A DNA stretch of 64,000 bases from positions 1 through 64,000 of the forward strand of contig CBIHNF010000001.1 of NCBI GenBank assembly GCA_966211335.1, read 5' to 3'. Each line of letters begins with the position of its first letter. The stretch's first letter is position 1. The notes beneath the pieces are model-generated. The model searched no databases. It worked only from the letters and a program-made list of their open reading frames with translations, and was not told the DNA's origin. Below are positions 34,679 to 43,465 of this stretch, one piece after another. Source of the stretch: JAPWJZ01 sp966211335. Lineage in GTDB: Bacteria > Pseudomonadota > Alphaproteobacteria > Micavibrionales > UBA2020. Both the position numbers and the translations under genes were made by a program.

Positions 34679-35689
34679 TTACAGCCAGTTCTTCCGCAAG
34701 GCTTCGGTGATCAGCCGCACGGGCTCGGCCGCATCCTGCCATTCAAGGTTGACGCAGAATTTCTTGACCTTGTGCTTTAGTTGCGGCGGCAGGCGGACAT
34801 AGTCTTTTGCGGTAGTGACAATCATCGCACCGCGCTGTTCTGCCGCCTCCACCAGTTCCTTCAGGTCTTCCTCGATATAGGCGAAATGGTCGGGGAAGCT
34901 GCCCCAGCCTTCCAGCATGGCGCCGGCGGCGATCAGCGTGTCGCGGAATTTTTCCGGACGGCCGATGCCGGCGAAGGCATAAACGGTTTTGCCGAAGAGG
35001 TCAGGGTTGGAAGCATCCGGCTTCAGCCCCGCATTCAAAATCGGCACATCGGTGTATTTGCGCACCGTTTCGGCGACGCCCGCCTTGTCTTCGCCAATGA
35101 TGATCACGGCATGCGCCCGGGGAAGGCCGAAGGAGAGTTCCTCCCGCAAGGGGCCCGCCGGCATGACGCGGCCATTGCCAAAGCCGCTGGTGCCATCGAC
35201 GACGACGAAAGCAAAATCCTTGTGGATGCCGGGGTTCTGAAAGCCGTCATCCATGATGATGATGGTGGCGCCGGTATCAATCGCCGCCTGCGCGCCCAGG
35301 GGGCGGCTGGTGGAAACCCAGGTCGGCGCTTTTTCAACCAGCAATAATGCCTCATCGCCGACATCCGCCGGCGTATCGCGGTTGGGGCTGACCTGCAGGG
35401 GCCCCTCCTCCGCGCCGCCATAGCCGCGCGTGAGAATATGCGGGTTGAAACCCGCTTCCTGCAGCAGCGTGACGAGGGAGAGGACGACAGGCGTTTTGCC
35501 CGCGCCGCCGGTGACAAGGTTGCCGACGCAAATCACAGGGCGCGCCATGGGCACGGGGTAATAGAAATCAAACCGCTTCCTGACCATCCAGCCGTAGAAA
35601 CGGGCGAGCGGCGATAGCGCAAGCGCGGCAAGGCGATCCTTCGGCTGCTTGCCGTCGGCGTACCAGAAATCGGGTGCGCGCGTCATCAT
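34679..35689 (-). CDS. lpxK: Tetraacyldisaccharide 4'-kinase
   Basis: 336 residues. The P-loop is GNLVTGGAGKTPVVLSL at ~residue 53, the LpxK-specific Walker A. ILTRGYGG and VGDEALLL follow, and IIIMDDGFQNPGIHKDF is the Asp/His catalytic segment of the family. PAGPLREELSFGLPRAHAVII is also typical. Phosphorylates the 4' position of the lipid A disaccharide at the inner membrane. Start overlaps the waaA stop by four bases. Confidence 0.95.
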   Translation of the reverse strand: MMTRAPDFWYADGKQPKDRLAALALSPLARFYGWMVRKRFDFYYPVPMARPVICVGNLVTGGAGKTPVVLSLVTLLQEAGFNPHILTRGYGGAEEGPLQVSPNRDTPADVGDEALLLVEKAPTWVSTSRPLGAQAAIDTGATIIIMDDGFQNPGIHKDFAFVVVDGTSGFGNGRVMPAGPLREELSFGLPRAHAVIIIGEDKAGVAETVRKYTDVPILNAGLKPDASNPDLFGKTVYAFAGIGRPEKFRDTLIAAGAMLEGWGSFPDHFAYIEEDLKELVEAAEQRGAMIVTTAKDYVRLPPQLKHKVKKFCVNLEWQDAAEPVRLITEALRKNWL

Positions 35690-36960
35690 GCCGCGGCCCT
35701 CGCACTCAAGGCAGCGACATAGGGCTGCAGGATTTGCGCAAGGTCATCCAGCACGGTTGATTTTTCAGCCGTCATTTTCGCGGCCGCCGCGCCGTAGCTG
35801 GTGAAGGCCGCCGGCTGCGCCAGAATTTCTGCCAGCTTGTTTTGCAACGCTGCTGTATCGGTGACTTGAATCGCGGCTTTGGCGGCGAGGAAATCGGCGC
35901 TGATGGTGACAAAGTTATACATCACGGGGCCGTAAACGATGGTGCGGCCCAGCTGCCCCGGCTCGATCGGGTTGTGACCGCCGATGTCGGCGAAGGAGCC
36001 ACCCATGACGACGATGCCGGGCAGGCGGAAAAACAGGCCAAGCTCACCCAGCGTATCGGCAATATAAACGCCGCCGAGATCATCGCCCTTCGAGCGAAGG
36101 CCTGCCGTGATGCCGCGCGCCGCCGCCAGCGATAGTATATCGCCCCCGCGCTGTGGATGGCGCGGGACGATCAGGGTCAGCAGTTGCGGAAATTGTTTGA
36201 TGAGCGCCTGATGCGCTTCCAGCGCAATTTCATCTTCACCGGCATGGGTGCTGGCATAGATGATAATGGGGCGGCCGGCGATGGATGCTTTCAGCGTTTC
36301 AAGCTTCGCCGCATCAAAGGGCAGCGGTGCAGCCGCGTATTTCATGTTGGCGGAAACGCGCACATCTTTCGCACCCAAGGTTTTGAGGCGTTCCGCTTCC
36401 GCTGCGTTCTGGCCAAGGCAGAGGGCGAAGGTGGAGAGGATTTGGCCAATCATGCCGCGCGCCCATTTCCAGCGGCGGAAACTGTCTTCCGACATGCGGG
36501 CATTCAGCAGCACGGCGGGAATGCCACGGCGTTTGATGGCGGCAAGCATGTTCGGCCAGAATTCAGACTCCGACCAGATGACGAGGTCGGGATGCCAATG
36601 ATTGAGAAATTTTTCGACCCAGGCCGGATGATCGACCGGCATGTACTGGTGGAAGGCGCGGGGCGGCAGACGCTCCGCCATAAGCTTTGCAGAAGTGACG
36701 GTGCCGGTCGTCACCATCACGTCGATATTTTTGTTGTCGTCGAGCAGGCGGCTGATGATGGCGAGCAGAGCGATGGATTCACCGACCGAGGCCGCGTGAA
36801 ACCAGACGAGCGGCCGCGTGCCGCGCGGGAGAGAGGCGGTGCCGCGGCGTTCCGGCGCGCGGGTTCCATCTTCCTTGCCGCGCTTCATGCGCTTTTGCAG
36901 GAACGCTTCCAGCAGGGGCGTCGAAGCCTGCATCGCGATTTTATAGATTTCCAGCAACAT
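35686..36960 (-). CDS. waaA: 3-deoxy-D-manno-octulosonic acid (Kdo) transferase
   Basis: 424 residues. Glycosyltransferase family 30 features: WFHAASVGESIALLAI with the catalytic Glu, TGTVTSAKLMAERLP, WSESEFWPNMLAAIKRRGIP, NARMSEDSFRRWKW, and the C-terminal nucleotide-sugar region GGSFADIGGHNPIEPGQLG. Transfers Kdo from CMP-Kdo to lipid IVA. First gene of the leftward waaA-lpxK-lpxL operon; genes for glycosyltransferases beyond Kdo are not adjacent. Confidence 0.95.
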   Translation of the reverse strand: MLLEIYKIAMQASTPLLEAFLQKRMKRGKEDGTRAPERRGTASLPRGTRPLVWFHAASVGESIALLAIISRLLDDNKNIDVMVTTGTVTSAKLMAERLPPRAFHQYMPVDHPAWVEKFLNHWHPDLVIWSESEFWPNMLAAIKRRGIPAVLLNARMSEDSFRRWKWARGMIGQILSTFALCLGQNAAEAERLKTLGAKDVRVSANMKYAAAPLPFDAAKLETLKASIAGRPIIIYASTHAGEDEIALEAHQALIKQFPQLLTLIVPRHPQRGGDILSLAAARGITAGLRSKGDDLGGVYIADTLGELGLFFRLPGIVVMGGSFADIGGHNPIEPGQLGRTIVYGPVMYNFVTISADFLAAKAAIQVTDTAALQNKLAEILAQPAAFTSYGAAAAKMTAEKSTVLDDLAQILQPYVAALSARAAA

Positions 36961-37138
36961 ACCCTCGAAAGCACCCTGTCCCGCGGCGGGACTGTGCAGG
37001 GGCCCGCCCCCCGACTTTTATCATCCTGCCCACAGAATTCGTTATTTCAGGGGGGTAATGCAAGCATTTCTTGCGGCGGCATCCGGCCTGTTGATAAAAT
37101 GGGCAAAGCGCCGCGAAATTCGTTAAAAAGGCACCAGA

Positions 37139-37390
37139 ATGGACGCCCGGGACAAAGCGATACAGGAGCTGAAGGAGCAGATCGAGGCGCAGCGCGCCAG
37201 AATCGACCCCGATGTGTTGAAGAAGGCCGAAAAAGCCGCGGCAGCATCGCAAAAGCCCAAAGCGAAGGCGGATATGGTGCCCTTTGACCGGGAGGCGGCG
37301 GCACTGGTCGTGCGCATGTTCCTCGACCGCCATGACGATCCGGAATGGTTCAAGCGCCAGCTGCAGGCGCAGCTGAAAAAGGAACGCTAG
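37139..37390 (+). CDS. Small charged helical protein, unknown
   Basis: 83 residues. The first ~28 residues are a heptad-like helix (KAIQELKEQIEAQRARI), followed by a Lys/Ala-rich linker and a second helical part with DREAAALVVRMFLDRHDD and EWFKRQLQAQLKKE. Likely a soluble coiled-coil protein. No family recognised. It sits between the divergent waaA operon and the convergent Cys-paralogue array. Confidence 0.5.
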   Translation: MDARDKAIQELKEQIEAQRARIDPDVLKKAEKAAAASQKPKAKADMVPFDREAAALVVRMFLDRHDDPEWFKRQLQAQLKKER

Positions 37391-37404
37391 GCGCTATCGC
37401 CAAA

Positions 37405-38604
37405 TCACATCTTGCTGATGATAAAGGACACGGTCGAGTTAAGCGGCAGGTTCTCCGGCTGCGTCCAGGTGACGCCGGCGCCAGGGGCCTTGAAGGTGTT
37501 CAAAATCCCGCCTGCCGAAATATCCGCCAGCGCCGCAGACAGCACAGGGCTGTTGGTGGCGTTGTTGATCTCTTTCATGAGGTCCACACCGCCGCCGGTA
37601 ACAGTTTTGTTGAGCAGGGTCTTGAAGTCGAAGTACGGCGTGCCGTGTTCAATACCGCCGCCGGTGATGGGACGGAAACCGGTGACCGCGCCTGCGGCCG
37701 CCAGAAGCGTGCCAAGGCTACCCACCGCCCCGCCGCCTGTATGCGGGTTCCAGAGCTGCTGAATGCGGGAACATTCACCAGTGCCGGGAATGTTGAAGGC
37801 GCCCAGCAGGGAGCCGAGCGCGCCCATGACCATGCTTTGGATGTTGGACACAAAACTCATGATCTGCGACTGCAGGCTGGCAAGGAAGCCCGTGACGTAG
37901 CTCTTGATCATCGTCCAATAGCTTTTCACCATGGCGACGAAGGCGGGAATTGCCGCCGGCAGTGCGCCGCCGACGAGGTCGAGGATGTTCTGCAGCAAAT
38001 CCGTCCAAGTCTGGATCTGGGTAAAGACGCCGTCAATGGTGCTGACAACGCCGTTGATCAGGGCGCCAATGGTTTCAATACCGGCCATGAAGCCGCCGAG
38101 GAAGGACATGATCGTCGCGCCAAGGAAGGACGACAGGGAATCCGCATACTGCGAGGCGTAGGATTGCAGCTGTTTGTCGAGTACATAACCATACTGGGAG
38201 CCGAGCGCCTTGTTCTTGCCCGTCGCGGTGTTGCTGCCGACGCCGCTGGAGGCGTCATAAATGGCGCCGAACACATCGGTATTGGCGGCCGCGAAAGCGG
38301 AGCCCGCGTAGGTGTCGGAGAATATCTGGCCAAGGCGCGATGACAGCGCAAGTGCGTGGTCGTAGCAGGTCATGCCGGGGCCATTGTCCGGCTGTTTTTC
38401 GATCTGGCGGTGATAGGCCTTGTCGCGGACGCGGTGCGCGTCGGCCGCGTTGCCCTGCGCTTTCCAGACGTCGCAGGAGCAACCGGGCTTCGGCACGCAG
38501 GCAGCATAGGAAGCGGTGACGGAAAGGCCTGTCGACATCATCACGAGCAGCGCGATGAGCAGTAGCTTTTGCGGCAGGAGGTTTTTAAGGCGGTCAAATT
38601 TCAT
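37405..38604 (-). CDS. Exported Cys-containing paralogue 3 with long central hydrophobic region
   Basis: 399 residues. A signal peptide of ~35 residues ends at SYA|ACVP. The N-terminal mature part is CVPKPGCSCDVW, then a charged helix and DNGPGMTCYDHALAL...LGQIFSDTY. A central stretch of ~130 residues is a string of amphipathic/hydrophobic helices (IETIGALINGVVSTIDGVF, IPAFVAMVKSYWTMIKSYV). The C-terminal core is ECSRIQQLWNP, GGGIEHGTPYFDF, LLNK and EINNATNSPVLSAALADI. The same core is found in the two upstream genes. Starts two bases after the preceding stop. Function unknown; membrane insertion or multimerisation by the centre is an inference. Confidence 0.7.
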   Translation of the reverse strand: MKFDRLKNLLPQKLLLIALLVMMSTGLSVTASYAACVPKPGCSCDVWKAQGNAADAHRVRDKAYHRQIEKQPDNGPGMTCYDHALALSSRLGQIFSDTYAGSAFAAANTDVFGAIYDASSGVGSNTATGKNKALGSQYGYVLDKQLQSYASQYADSLSSFLGATIMSFLGGFMAGIETIGALINGVVSTIDGVFTQIQTWTDLLQNILDLVGGALPAAIPAFVAMVKSYWTMIKSYVTGFLASLQSQIMSFVSNIQSMVMGALGSLLGAFNIPGTGECSRIQQLWNPHTGGGAVGSLGTLLAAAGAVTGFRPITGGGIEHGTPYFDFKTLLNKTVTGGGVDLMKEINNATNSPVLSAALADISAGGILNTFKAPGAGVTWTQPENLPLNSTVSFIISKM

Positions 38605-38606
38605 GT

Positions 38607-39725
38607 CTACATCCCCGCTCGCAGCGCACCGACGGTTTCATTCACAACGAAGGCCGGCACAGTTGGCCAGGCGGGCATATTGCCGGGGCCCGCAAGAACA
38701 CCGGAGCCGGTGATATCCGCCAGCGCGTCGCTCAAGATCGTCGAGTTGGTGGTGTTGTTGATTTCGCGGAACATATCCGGGCCCATGCCGGGGCCGACCT
38801 TGTTGAGGAGGTCCGAGAAGGTCTGGTAGGGAGTACCCTGTTCAAGGCCGCCGCCGGTCACCGAACGGAAACTGCCGACGGGATCCTGCACACCGGGGTT
38901 CCACAAGCGCTGGATGCGCGAGCAGTCACCAGTCTTGGCATCGTTGGCGGTGCCGCCGAGCACGTTCTCGGCAAGGTTCATGATGAAATCGGTAATGCTC
39001 TGCACCACGGTGCGGATGGCCTGCTGCACCAGCTTGACCGCGTTGGCGAGCGCGCCCTTGATGGTGTTCCAGTAGCCCTGAATGGCGTTAACGACGGTCG
39101 GTATGATGCTGGGCAGCACGGTACCGAGCGTATCCAGAACGGTCATGAGCGTGCCCATGGCCGAGTCAATTGCGCTGATCGCCGTGTTGATGGAGCTGAC
39201 AAGCGTCGAAATGGCGGAGGTGATGCCGCTGACGAAGGGCGCCATGAAGCCGTTGAGGTAGGACAGCGCTGTCGCGCCTAGCCATGCCGAAAGAGAATCC
39301 GTGAAGTCGTTGGCGTGCTCGTCCATCATGTTGGAGATGACTTTTTCAAGCCCGTCGCCCAGCAGGTGGCCGGACGAAGAACCGCCGTCATAGAGCGTGC
39401 CGAACACTTTCGTGCTGGCGGCCGCGAAATCGGCGGGCGGATAGGTGTCGGAGAATATCTGGCCGAGGCGGGCGGTCAGGCCAAGGGAGCGGTCAAAGCA
39501 GGTCATGCCGATGGAGTTGTCCGGCTGCTTTTTGATCTGCATGACGGGCGCCTTGTCGCGCACAGCGAGGGCGTCGGTATGGTCTTTCTCGGCGTTGATG
39601 ACTTTGTCGCAATCGCAGCCGGGAAGACATTTTGCGCCGGGGTCAACAGGCGTTGCGGCCGTCGCCGTCACGGTGATGGCGAACATAAAGATGCTGAAAA
39701 AAGCGAATACCAGTAACTTCTTCAT
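38607..39725 (-). CDS. Exported Cys-containing paralogue 2 with central hydrophobic region
   Basis: 372 residues, with GAGGATGTGAG before the ATG. Signal peptide, then CLPGCDCDKV, DNSIGMTCFDRSLGLTARLGQIFSDTY, a ~140-residue Ile/Val/Ser-rich helical centre (ITSAISTLVSSINTAISAI, VVNAIQGYWNTIKGAL), and the C-terminal core DCSRIQRLWNP, GGGLEQGTPYQTF, LLNK, EINNTTNSTILSDALADI. The near identity of these blocks to paralogue 3 shows a tandem duplication. Central helices resemble each other in composition, not in exact sequence. Confidence 0.75.
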   Translation of the reverse strand: MKKLLVFAFFSIFMFAITVTATAATPVDPGAKCLPGCDCDKVINAEKDHTDALAVRDKAPVMQIKKQPDNSIGMTCFDRSLGLTARLGQIFSDTYPPADFAAASTKVFGTLYDGGSSSGHLLGDGLEKVISNMMDEHANDFTDSLSAWLGATALSYLNGFMAPFVSGITSAISTLVSSINTAISAIDSAMGTLMTVLDTLGTVLPSIIPTVVNAIQGYWNTIKGALANAVKLVQQAIRTVVQSITDFIMNLAENVLGGTANDAKTGDCSRIQRLWNPGVQDPVGSFRSVTGGGLEQGTPYQTFSDLLNKVGPGMGPDMFREINNTTNSTILSDALADITGSGVLAGPGNMPAWPTVPAFVVNETVGALRAGM

Positions 39726-39780
39726 CTCACATCCTCAAAACCGCTTGCAGCGAAAGGCACGTCAAGATCGGCTGGTTCGA

Positions 39781-40461
39781 TTACGGGCACGGACCGGACA
39801 GTACGCCCGCCGCAACCAGCATGGCGCAGGAGCCAACGGCACCCGCGAAGCTCGGCACGGAAGGCAGCGGCAGGGCAGCAACAGCGGCTTTCAGGTCGGA
39901 GAAGACGCCGTCGGCAGCTTCTTGGTCCCAGTTGGCTTTAAAGGTGGTGCCGGCACCGCCGGGCGCTGCACCCGCGATACCGTTGATCAGCTGGTCGACC
40001 GTCATGAAAGGAATGCCCTGCTGGACACCCTCGGTCTTGATTTCATCCCAGAGGTTTTTCACGTTGTCGCAGGTTTCATCGTTGGTCAGGGTATTGGCGG
40101 AATAGTCGATCGTCGTCGAGTCAAAACCGGCGGCATCGGCGAAGTCGTCATACATGGCGCTGAGCGCGTCTTCGATGATGGGGGCGAGGCCGGAGGTGAA
40201 GTCACCCGAGAAGATCGCGCCGCCCTTGGCGGCCGAAACACCCGCCGCCTTGTTGAAGCAGGTCATGGCGAGAACAGAGTCGGGCTTGTCGATGGTTTCT
40301 TCTGTAACGTTAATGTCGGCGGCGACTTTTGCCTGCGCCTTTTTCTGCATGGCGTCGAGCACCTGCGGGTTGCAGCCGGGAACCGCCTGCGCGTAAGCAT
40401 TACAGCTTACAAAGACGATGCAAGCGAGCGACATAAAAGACAATAGGACACGGTTGATCAT
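39781..40461 (-). CDS. Exported Cys-containing paralogue 1, short form
   Basis: 226 residues from the ATG at 40461, where the signal peptide starts (MINRVLLSFMSLACIVFVS, cleavage near AYAQA); the ATG 15 bases upstream is possible. It keeps the family blocks, PGCNPQVL, KPDSVLAMTCFNKAAG, TCDNVKNLW, EGVQQGIPFMTVDQLIN, but lacks the long central helical region of the other two. The C-terminus has another Cys pair (GSCAMLV and SGPCP). First gene of the leftward three-gene array. Function unknown. Confidence 0.7.
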   Translation of the reverse strand: MINRVLLSFMSLACIVFVSCNAYAQAVPGCNPQVLDAMQKKAQAKVAADINVTEETIDKPDSVLAMTCFNKAAGVSAAKGGAIFSGDFTSGLAPIIEDALSAMYDDFADAAGFDSTTIDYSANTLTNDETCDNVKNLWDEIKTEGVQQGIPFMTVDQLINGIAGAAPGGAGTTFKANWDQEAADGVFSDLKAAVAALPLPSVPSFAGAVGSCAMLVAAGVLSGPCP

Positions 40462-40585
40462 GGCTCGGGACCCCATACTCTGACATATTCTTCATTTTAA
40501 CAAAATTTGACGCAATTGTCTTGACCTAATGATACAATCGAACCTAACTCTTTTAAATGCTTAAGAAATCCGGAGTTTCAGGATT

Positions 40586-41194
40586 ATGCGTATTGTTGGC
40601 GGAATATTGAGAGGCCGTAACCTTGCGAGTCCAAGCGGCCTCACGACAAGGCCCACGGGCGACCGGGTGCGGGAGGCGATTTTCAATATCCTGAACCATG
40701 CACCGTGGATGCCGCAAGGACATCTCGATGGCGCTTTCGCGATGGATGTTTTCGCTGGCACCGGCGCCATGGGACTTGAAGCCATTTCACAAGGTGCGGC
40801 CCACGCCGTGTTTGTGGAGCGCGACCATGCCGCCGCCAAATGCTGCCAGCAGAACATTGAAACCTTCAAGCTGGCCGACTGCACGACGTTGCTGAAGTTC
40901 GACGCGCTGCACCCGGTGCCGCGACCTTTATATATAGAACCCCGTAATCTCGTCTTCCTCGACCCGCCCTATGGCAAGAATCTGGGCGAACAGACGCTCA
41001 AAGCGCTTAAAATCAAGGGCTGGCTGGCCGAAAATGCCATCTGCGTGCTCGAAATGGCCAAAAAACAGCCTGAAAACGTGATTTCCGGCTTTAAACAGCA
41101 CGATGAGCGCGATTACGGCGTAGCAAGGGTGCGTTTTTTGGAATTTTTGGGTGAAAATGCGCCGGAAAATGAAAAAGGAGACACAAAGATTTAA
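40586..41194 (+). CDS. rsmD: 16S rRNA (guanine966-N2)-methyltransferase
   Basis: 202 residues. RIVGGILRGRNLASPSG and RPTGDRVREAIFNIL are the RsmD N-terminal signature. The SAM motif is MDVFAGTGAMGLEAISQGA, and the catalytic motif IV is LVFLDPPYGKNLG. It methylates G966 of 16S rRNA in the small subunit. Single gene, divergent from the Cys-paralogue array. Its last codons are part of the leftward hairpin described below. Confidence 0.95.
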   Translation: MRIVGGILRGRNLASPSGLTTRPTGDRVREAIFNILNHAPWMPQGHLDGAFAMDVFAGTGAMGLEAISQGAAHAVFVERDHAAAKCCQQNIETFKLADCTTLLKFDALHPVPRPLYIEPRNLVFLDPPYGKNLGEQTLKALKIKGWLAENAICVLEMAKKQPENVISGFKQHDERDYGVARVRFLEFLGENAPENEKGDTKI

Positions 41195-41225
41195 AAAGCC
41201 GTGAGGCTATAAATTCTTGTGTCTC
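41178..41225 (-). terminator. Hairpin terminator element, copy 1 (behind the DUF4139 gene)
   Basis: On the minus strand: GAGACACAAGAATTTA, a short inner hairpin AGCC-tcac-GGCT, TTTAAATCTTTGTGTCTC, then CTTTTTCATTTT. It follows the leftward DUF4139 gene by 39 bases and overlaps the end of convergent rsmD. The outer arms are almost the same as in the element at 48967. Confidence 0.8.
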
Positions 41226-41264
41226 TCGTTCAGTCCAATGCCAGTGGATTATGTCTAGTTCCGG

Positions 41265-43403
41265 TCATTCCACTTTAATGTCGTTGATCATGGCGATCAG
41301 CTCGGCCTGCAGGCTGGCGCGGGTGTCGGCGAGTTTCTGCTTTTCGGCGTCGATCTTGCCGATCTGGTCTTCCTGCGTGTTCAGCTTTTCAAGGTACCGT
41401 TGCTGGACGTCTGATTTGCCGTTCAGGCTTTTGAGATTCTCGCGGACGCGGGCTTGGTCTTCAAAAATCACGTTGCGCTGGTTATCGAGCGCGTAGGATT
41501 TCTGGTCGAGCGCGTCGATCTCCCGGCGCTTGGCGGCGAGCTTTTCAAAAACCTTCCGCGTCGCGTCATCCAGCTTGCCGGCCGTGGTCGCATAAGCGTC
41601 CAGCTGGTTTGCGGCCATGCCGTCGATGCTATAGGCCTGCCATGCTTTATTTTCCAGCACCACGGGCACGATTTTCACCTCGCCGGCTTTGAGGTCGACG
41701 CGGATGCGGTAACGCTCGCCGGAAACCTCGACATCTTTCGGATCGGGCGTCACGATCTGGTAGTCGCCCATTTTCGGATGCTCGAGGATGACGGTGCGGT
41801 CTTCCTTCGCGGGGGCCTTCACCGTGTAAGTCGTTTCCATACGCGTCTTGACGGCGACGCGCATGATGCCGCCGGCGATTGTCATGCGGTCTTCGGAGCT
41901 CGCGCTTTTATCGGTACGGCTGATGGTGGTTTTTGAATCGAGCGCGTAGCTGACCATGCGCTTTTCACCCTGCCCCATCACCGGCACCTGCGCGTCGCCG
42001 ACAAAGGCCGTGCCCTTCAGCAGCGCGGATTCTTCGTACAGCGTCAGCACGCCGGGCGGCAGGCCGCTGTCGCCGTCGTTCTGGATTTCAACGGCGGCGA
42101 GCGGATGCGTCGGGTGCGTTTCCGGCTGGTACAGCGAGACGCGCTCCATCGGTACTTCGCGGGAGAGGAAGGGCAGCATCATGGACTGGCCGGATTTTAA
42201 ATCGAACCGGTCAGGGAAGCGGAACAGCACTTGCGTCGTCGCTTCCGAACTTTGCGCGGCGTTGGCGGCGGCGGCAACCGTATCCATGCTTGGCGGCGTT
42301 TCGGGCGCGGCTTCTTCCATACCGACGGTGGCAGTGTCCGTCGCCATCGTCACCATGGGCGCGGCTGCGGGTGCGGGCGCTGCCATCATGGCGGATTTGG
42401 CGCGCATCATGCCGGCAAGGCGGGGGCCACCGCCGCCGGGGGCGCCGTTGCTGCCCATTTTCTGTTCTTCGGGCGCGGATTCTTCCTGTCCGGCCGTCGC
42501 GGTGGTGCCTTCATCAACACGCGGCATCACGCGGCCGAAGACCTGCACCGGAATTTCCGGGCGGCTGACGTAGTAGGATTGATAGAGGCTCTGGCGGAAG
42601 GTGACGGGGTTGCCGGAGACAAGCGTCAGGTCAACCTTGTTCCAGTCGGACGCCGTCATGTTTTCAATCACCGCCCAGCCCTGCAGCAGGCCTTTTTTCG
42701 CACCGGCTTCCGGCACCACCATGCGATAGGCGGTTTTCCACAAGGGCGCATCGACTACGTAAGACAATGTTACATCACGCTCGCCATCGCCGAGCAGGTT
42801 GACGGACAGCAAACGCCGCTCCGCCGTGCCATTCTCGCGGATGCTGTCCAGCGCCTTGGAAATTTCGGTGCGGATTTTTGCGTCGTCAAAAGCGATGGAG
42901 GAGAGGTCTTCCATGATCGCCGATTTAATGCCGTCATCCGTCATGATGGAGATGCGGTTGCGGGTGACAGTTTTATCCTGCCCCAGCGAAATTTCTTCGG
43001 ACACGACTTGCAGCAGCTTGCCGGTGGCATCAATGTCTTTGCCTTTGATGGTGACCGTCGCGCCTTGGTAGGCGTTGAGCAGCGTCATGGGGTTCGAGAG
43101 CTGGTCTTGTGAAAATGGCAGGTCCTTGAACACCTGCTGCAGCGGCTGTTTGCCCGGCAGCGTGACGCCGCCAAGGCGGCCCTTTTCATCGAACACGATC
43201 AGACTTTTGAGGATGTCGTCGACCTGTTCGAGGCGCACGGGAAATTCCAGCTTGGTGTTGCCATCCACATGCGCCTTATGTTCAAAATTCGCAAGACCGG
43301 AGGTGGAAAGGATGACGCTGTTCACCGGCATGTCTTCCGCGAAGGCAGCCGTGCAAAGCGCGATTGCACTGGTCATGAGCGCGGCGACAAGAATCTTTTT
43401 CAT
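41265..43403 (-). CDS. Exported DUF4139-domain protein (mucoidy-inhibitor-like)
   Basis: 712 residues, AAAGGGAA before the ATG. Signal peptide ends at AAFA|ED. N-terminal strand-rich part with ALSTSG-type opening (VILSTSGLANFEH), then the DUF4139 body: RRLLSVNLLGDGERDVTLSYVVDAPLWKTAYRM in two pieces, WAVIENMTASDWNKVDLTLVSG. An Ala/Met/Pro-rich linker occupies ~residues 310-385. The second half (KSGQSMMLPFLSREVPMERV, TTYTVKAPAKEDRTVILEH) is beta-rich, and the last ~85 residues are a coiled coil. Located in the periplasm or at the surface; biochemical role unknown for the family. Confidence 0.85.
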   Translation of the reverse strand: MKKILVAALMTSAIALCTAAFAEDMPVNSVILSTSGLANFEHKAHVDGNTKLEFPVRLEQVDDILKSLIVFDEKGRLGGVTLPGKQPLQQVFKDLPFSQDQLSNPMTLLNAYQGATVTIKGKDIDATGKLLQVVSEEISLGQDKTVTRNRISIMTDDGIKSAIMEDLSSIAFDDAKIRTEISKALDSIRENGTAERRLLSVNLLGDGERDVTLSYVVDAPLWKTAYRMVVPEAGAKKGLLQGWAVIENMTASDWNKVDLTLVSGNPVTFRQSLYQSYYVSRPEIPVQVFGRVMPRVDEGTTATAGQEESAPEEQKMGSNGAPGGGGPRLAGMMRAKSAMMAAPAPAAAPMVTMATDTATVGMEEAAPETPPSMDTVAAAANAAQSSEATTQVLFRFPDRFDLKSGQSMMLPFLSREVPMERVSLYQPETHPTHPLAAVEIQNDGDSGLPPGVLTLYEESALLKGTAFVGDAQVPVMGQGEKRMVSYALDSKTTISRTDKSASSEDRMTIAGGIMRVAVKTRMETTYTVKAPAKEDRTVILEHPKMGDYQIVTPDPKDVEVSGERYRIRVDLKAGEVKIVPVVLENKAWQAYSIDGMAANQLDAYATTAGKLDDATRKVFEKLAAKRREIDALDQKSYALDNQRNVIFEDQARVRENLKSLNGKSDVQQRYLEKLNTQEDQIGKIDAEKQKLADTRASLQAELIAMINDIKVE

Positions 43404-43465
43404 GGCAAATCATTCCCTTTAAAAACTGGCGACTTCAAGTATAGCCGGTTCAAACAGGAATTAGT

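Noticed and set aside
40500..40545. Promoter TTGACG...TACAAT before rsmD
   Set aside because: The spacing of 20 bases is too long for a usual sigma-70 site and other pairings are worse.
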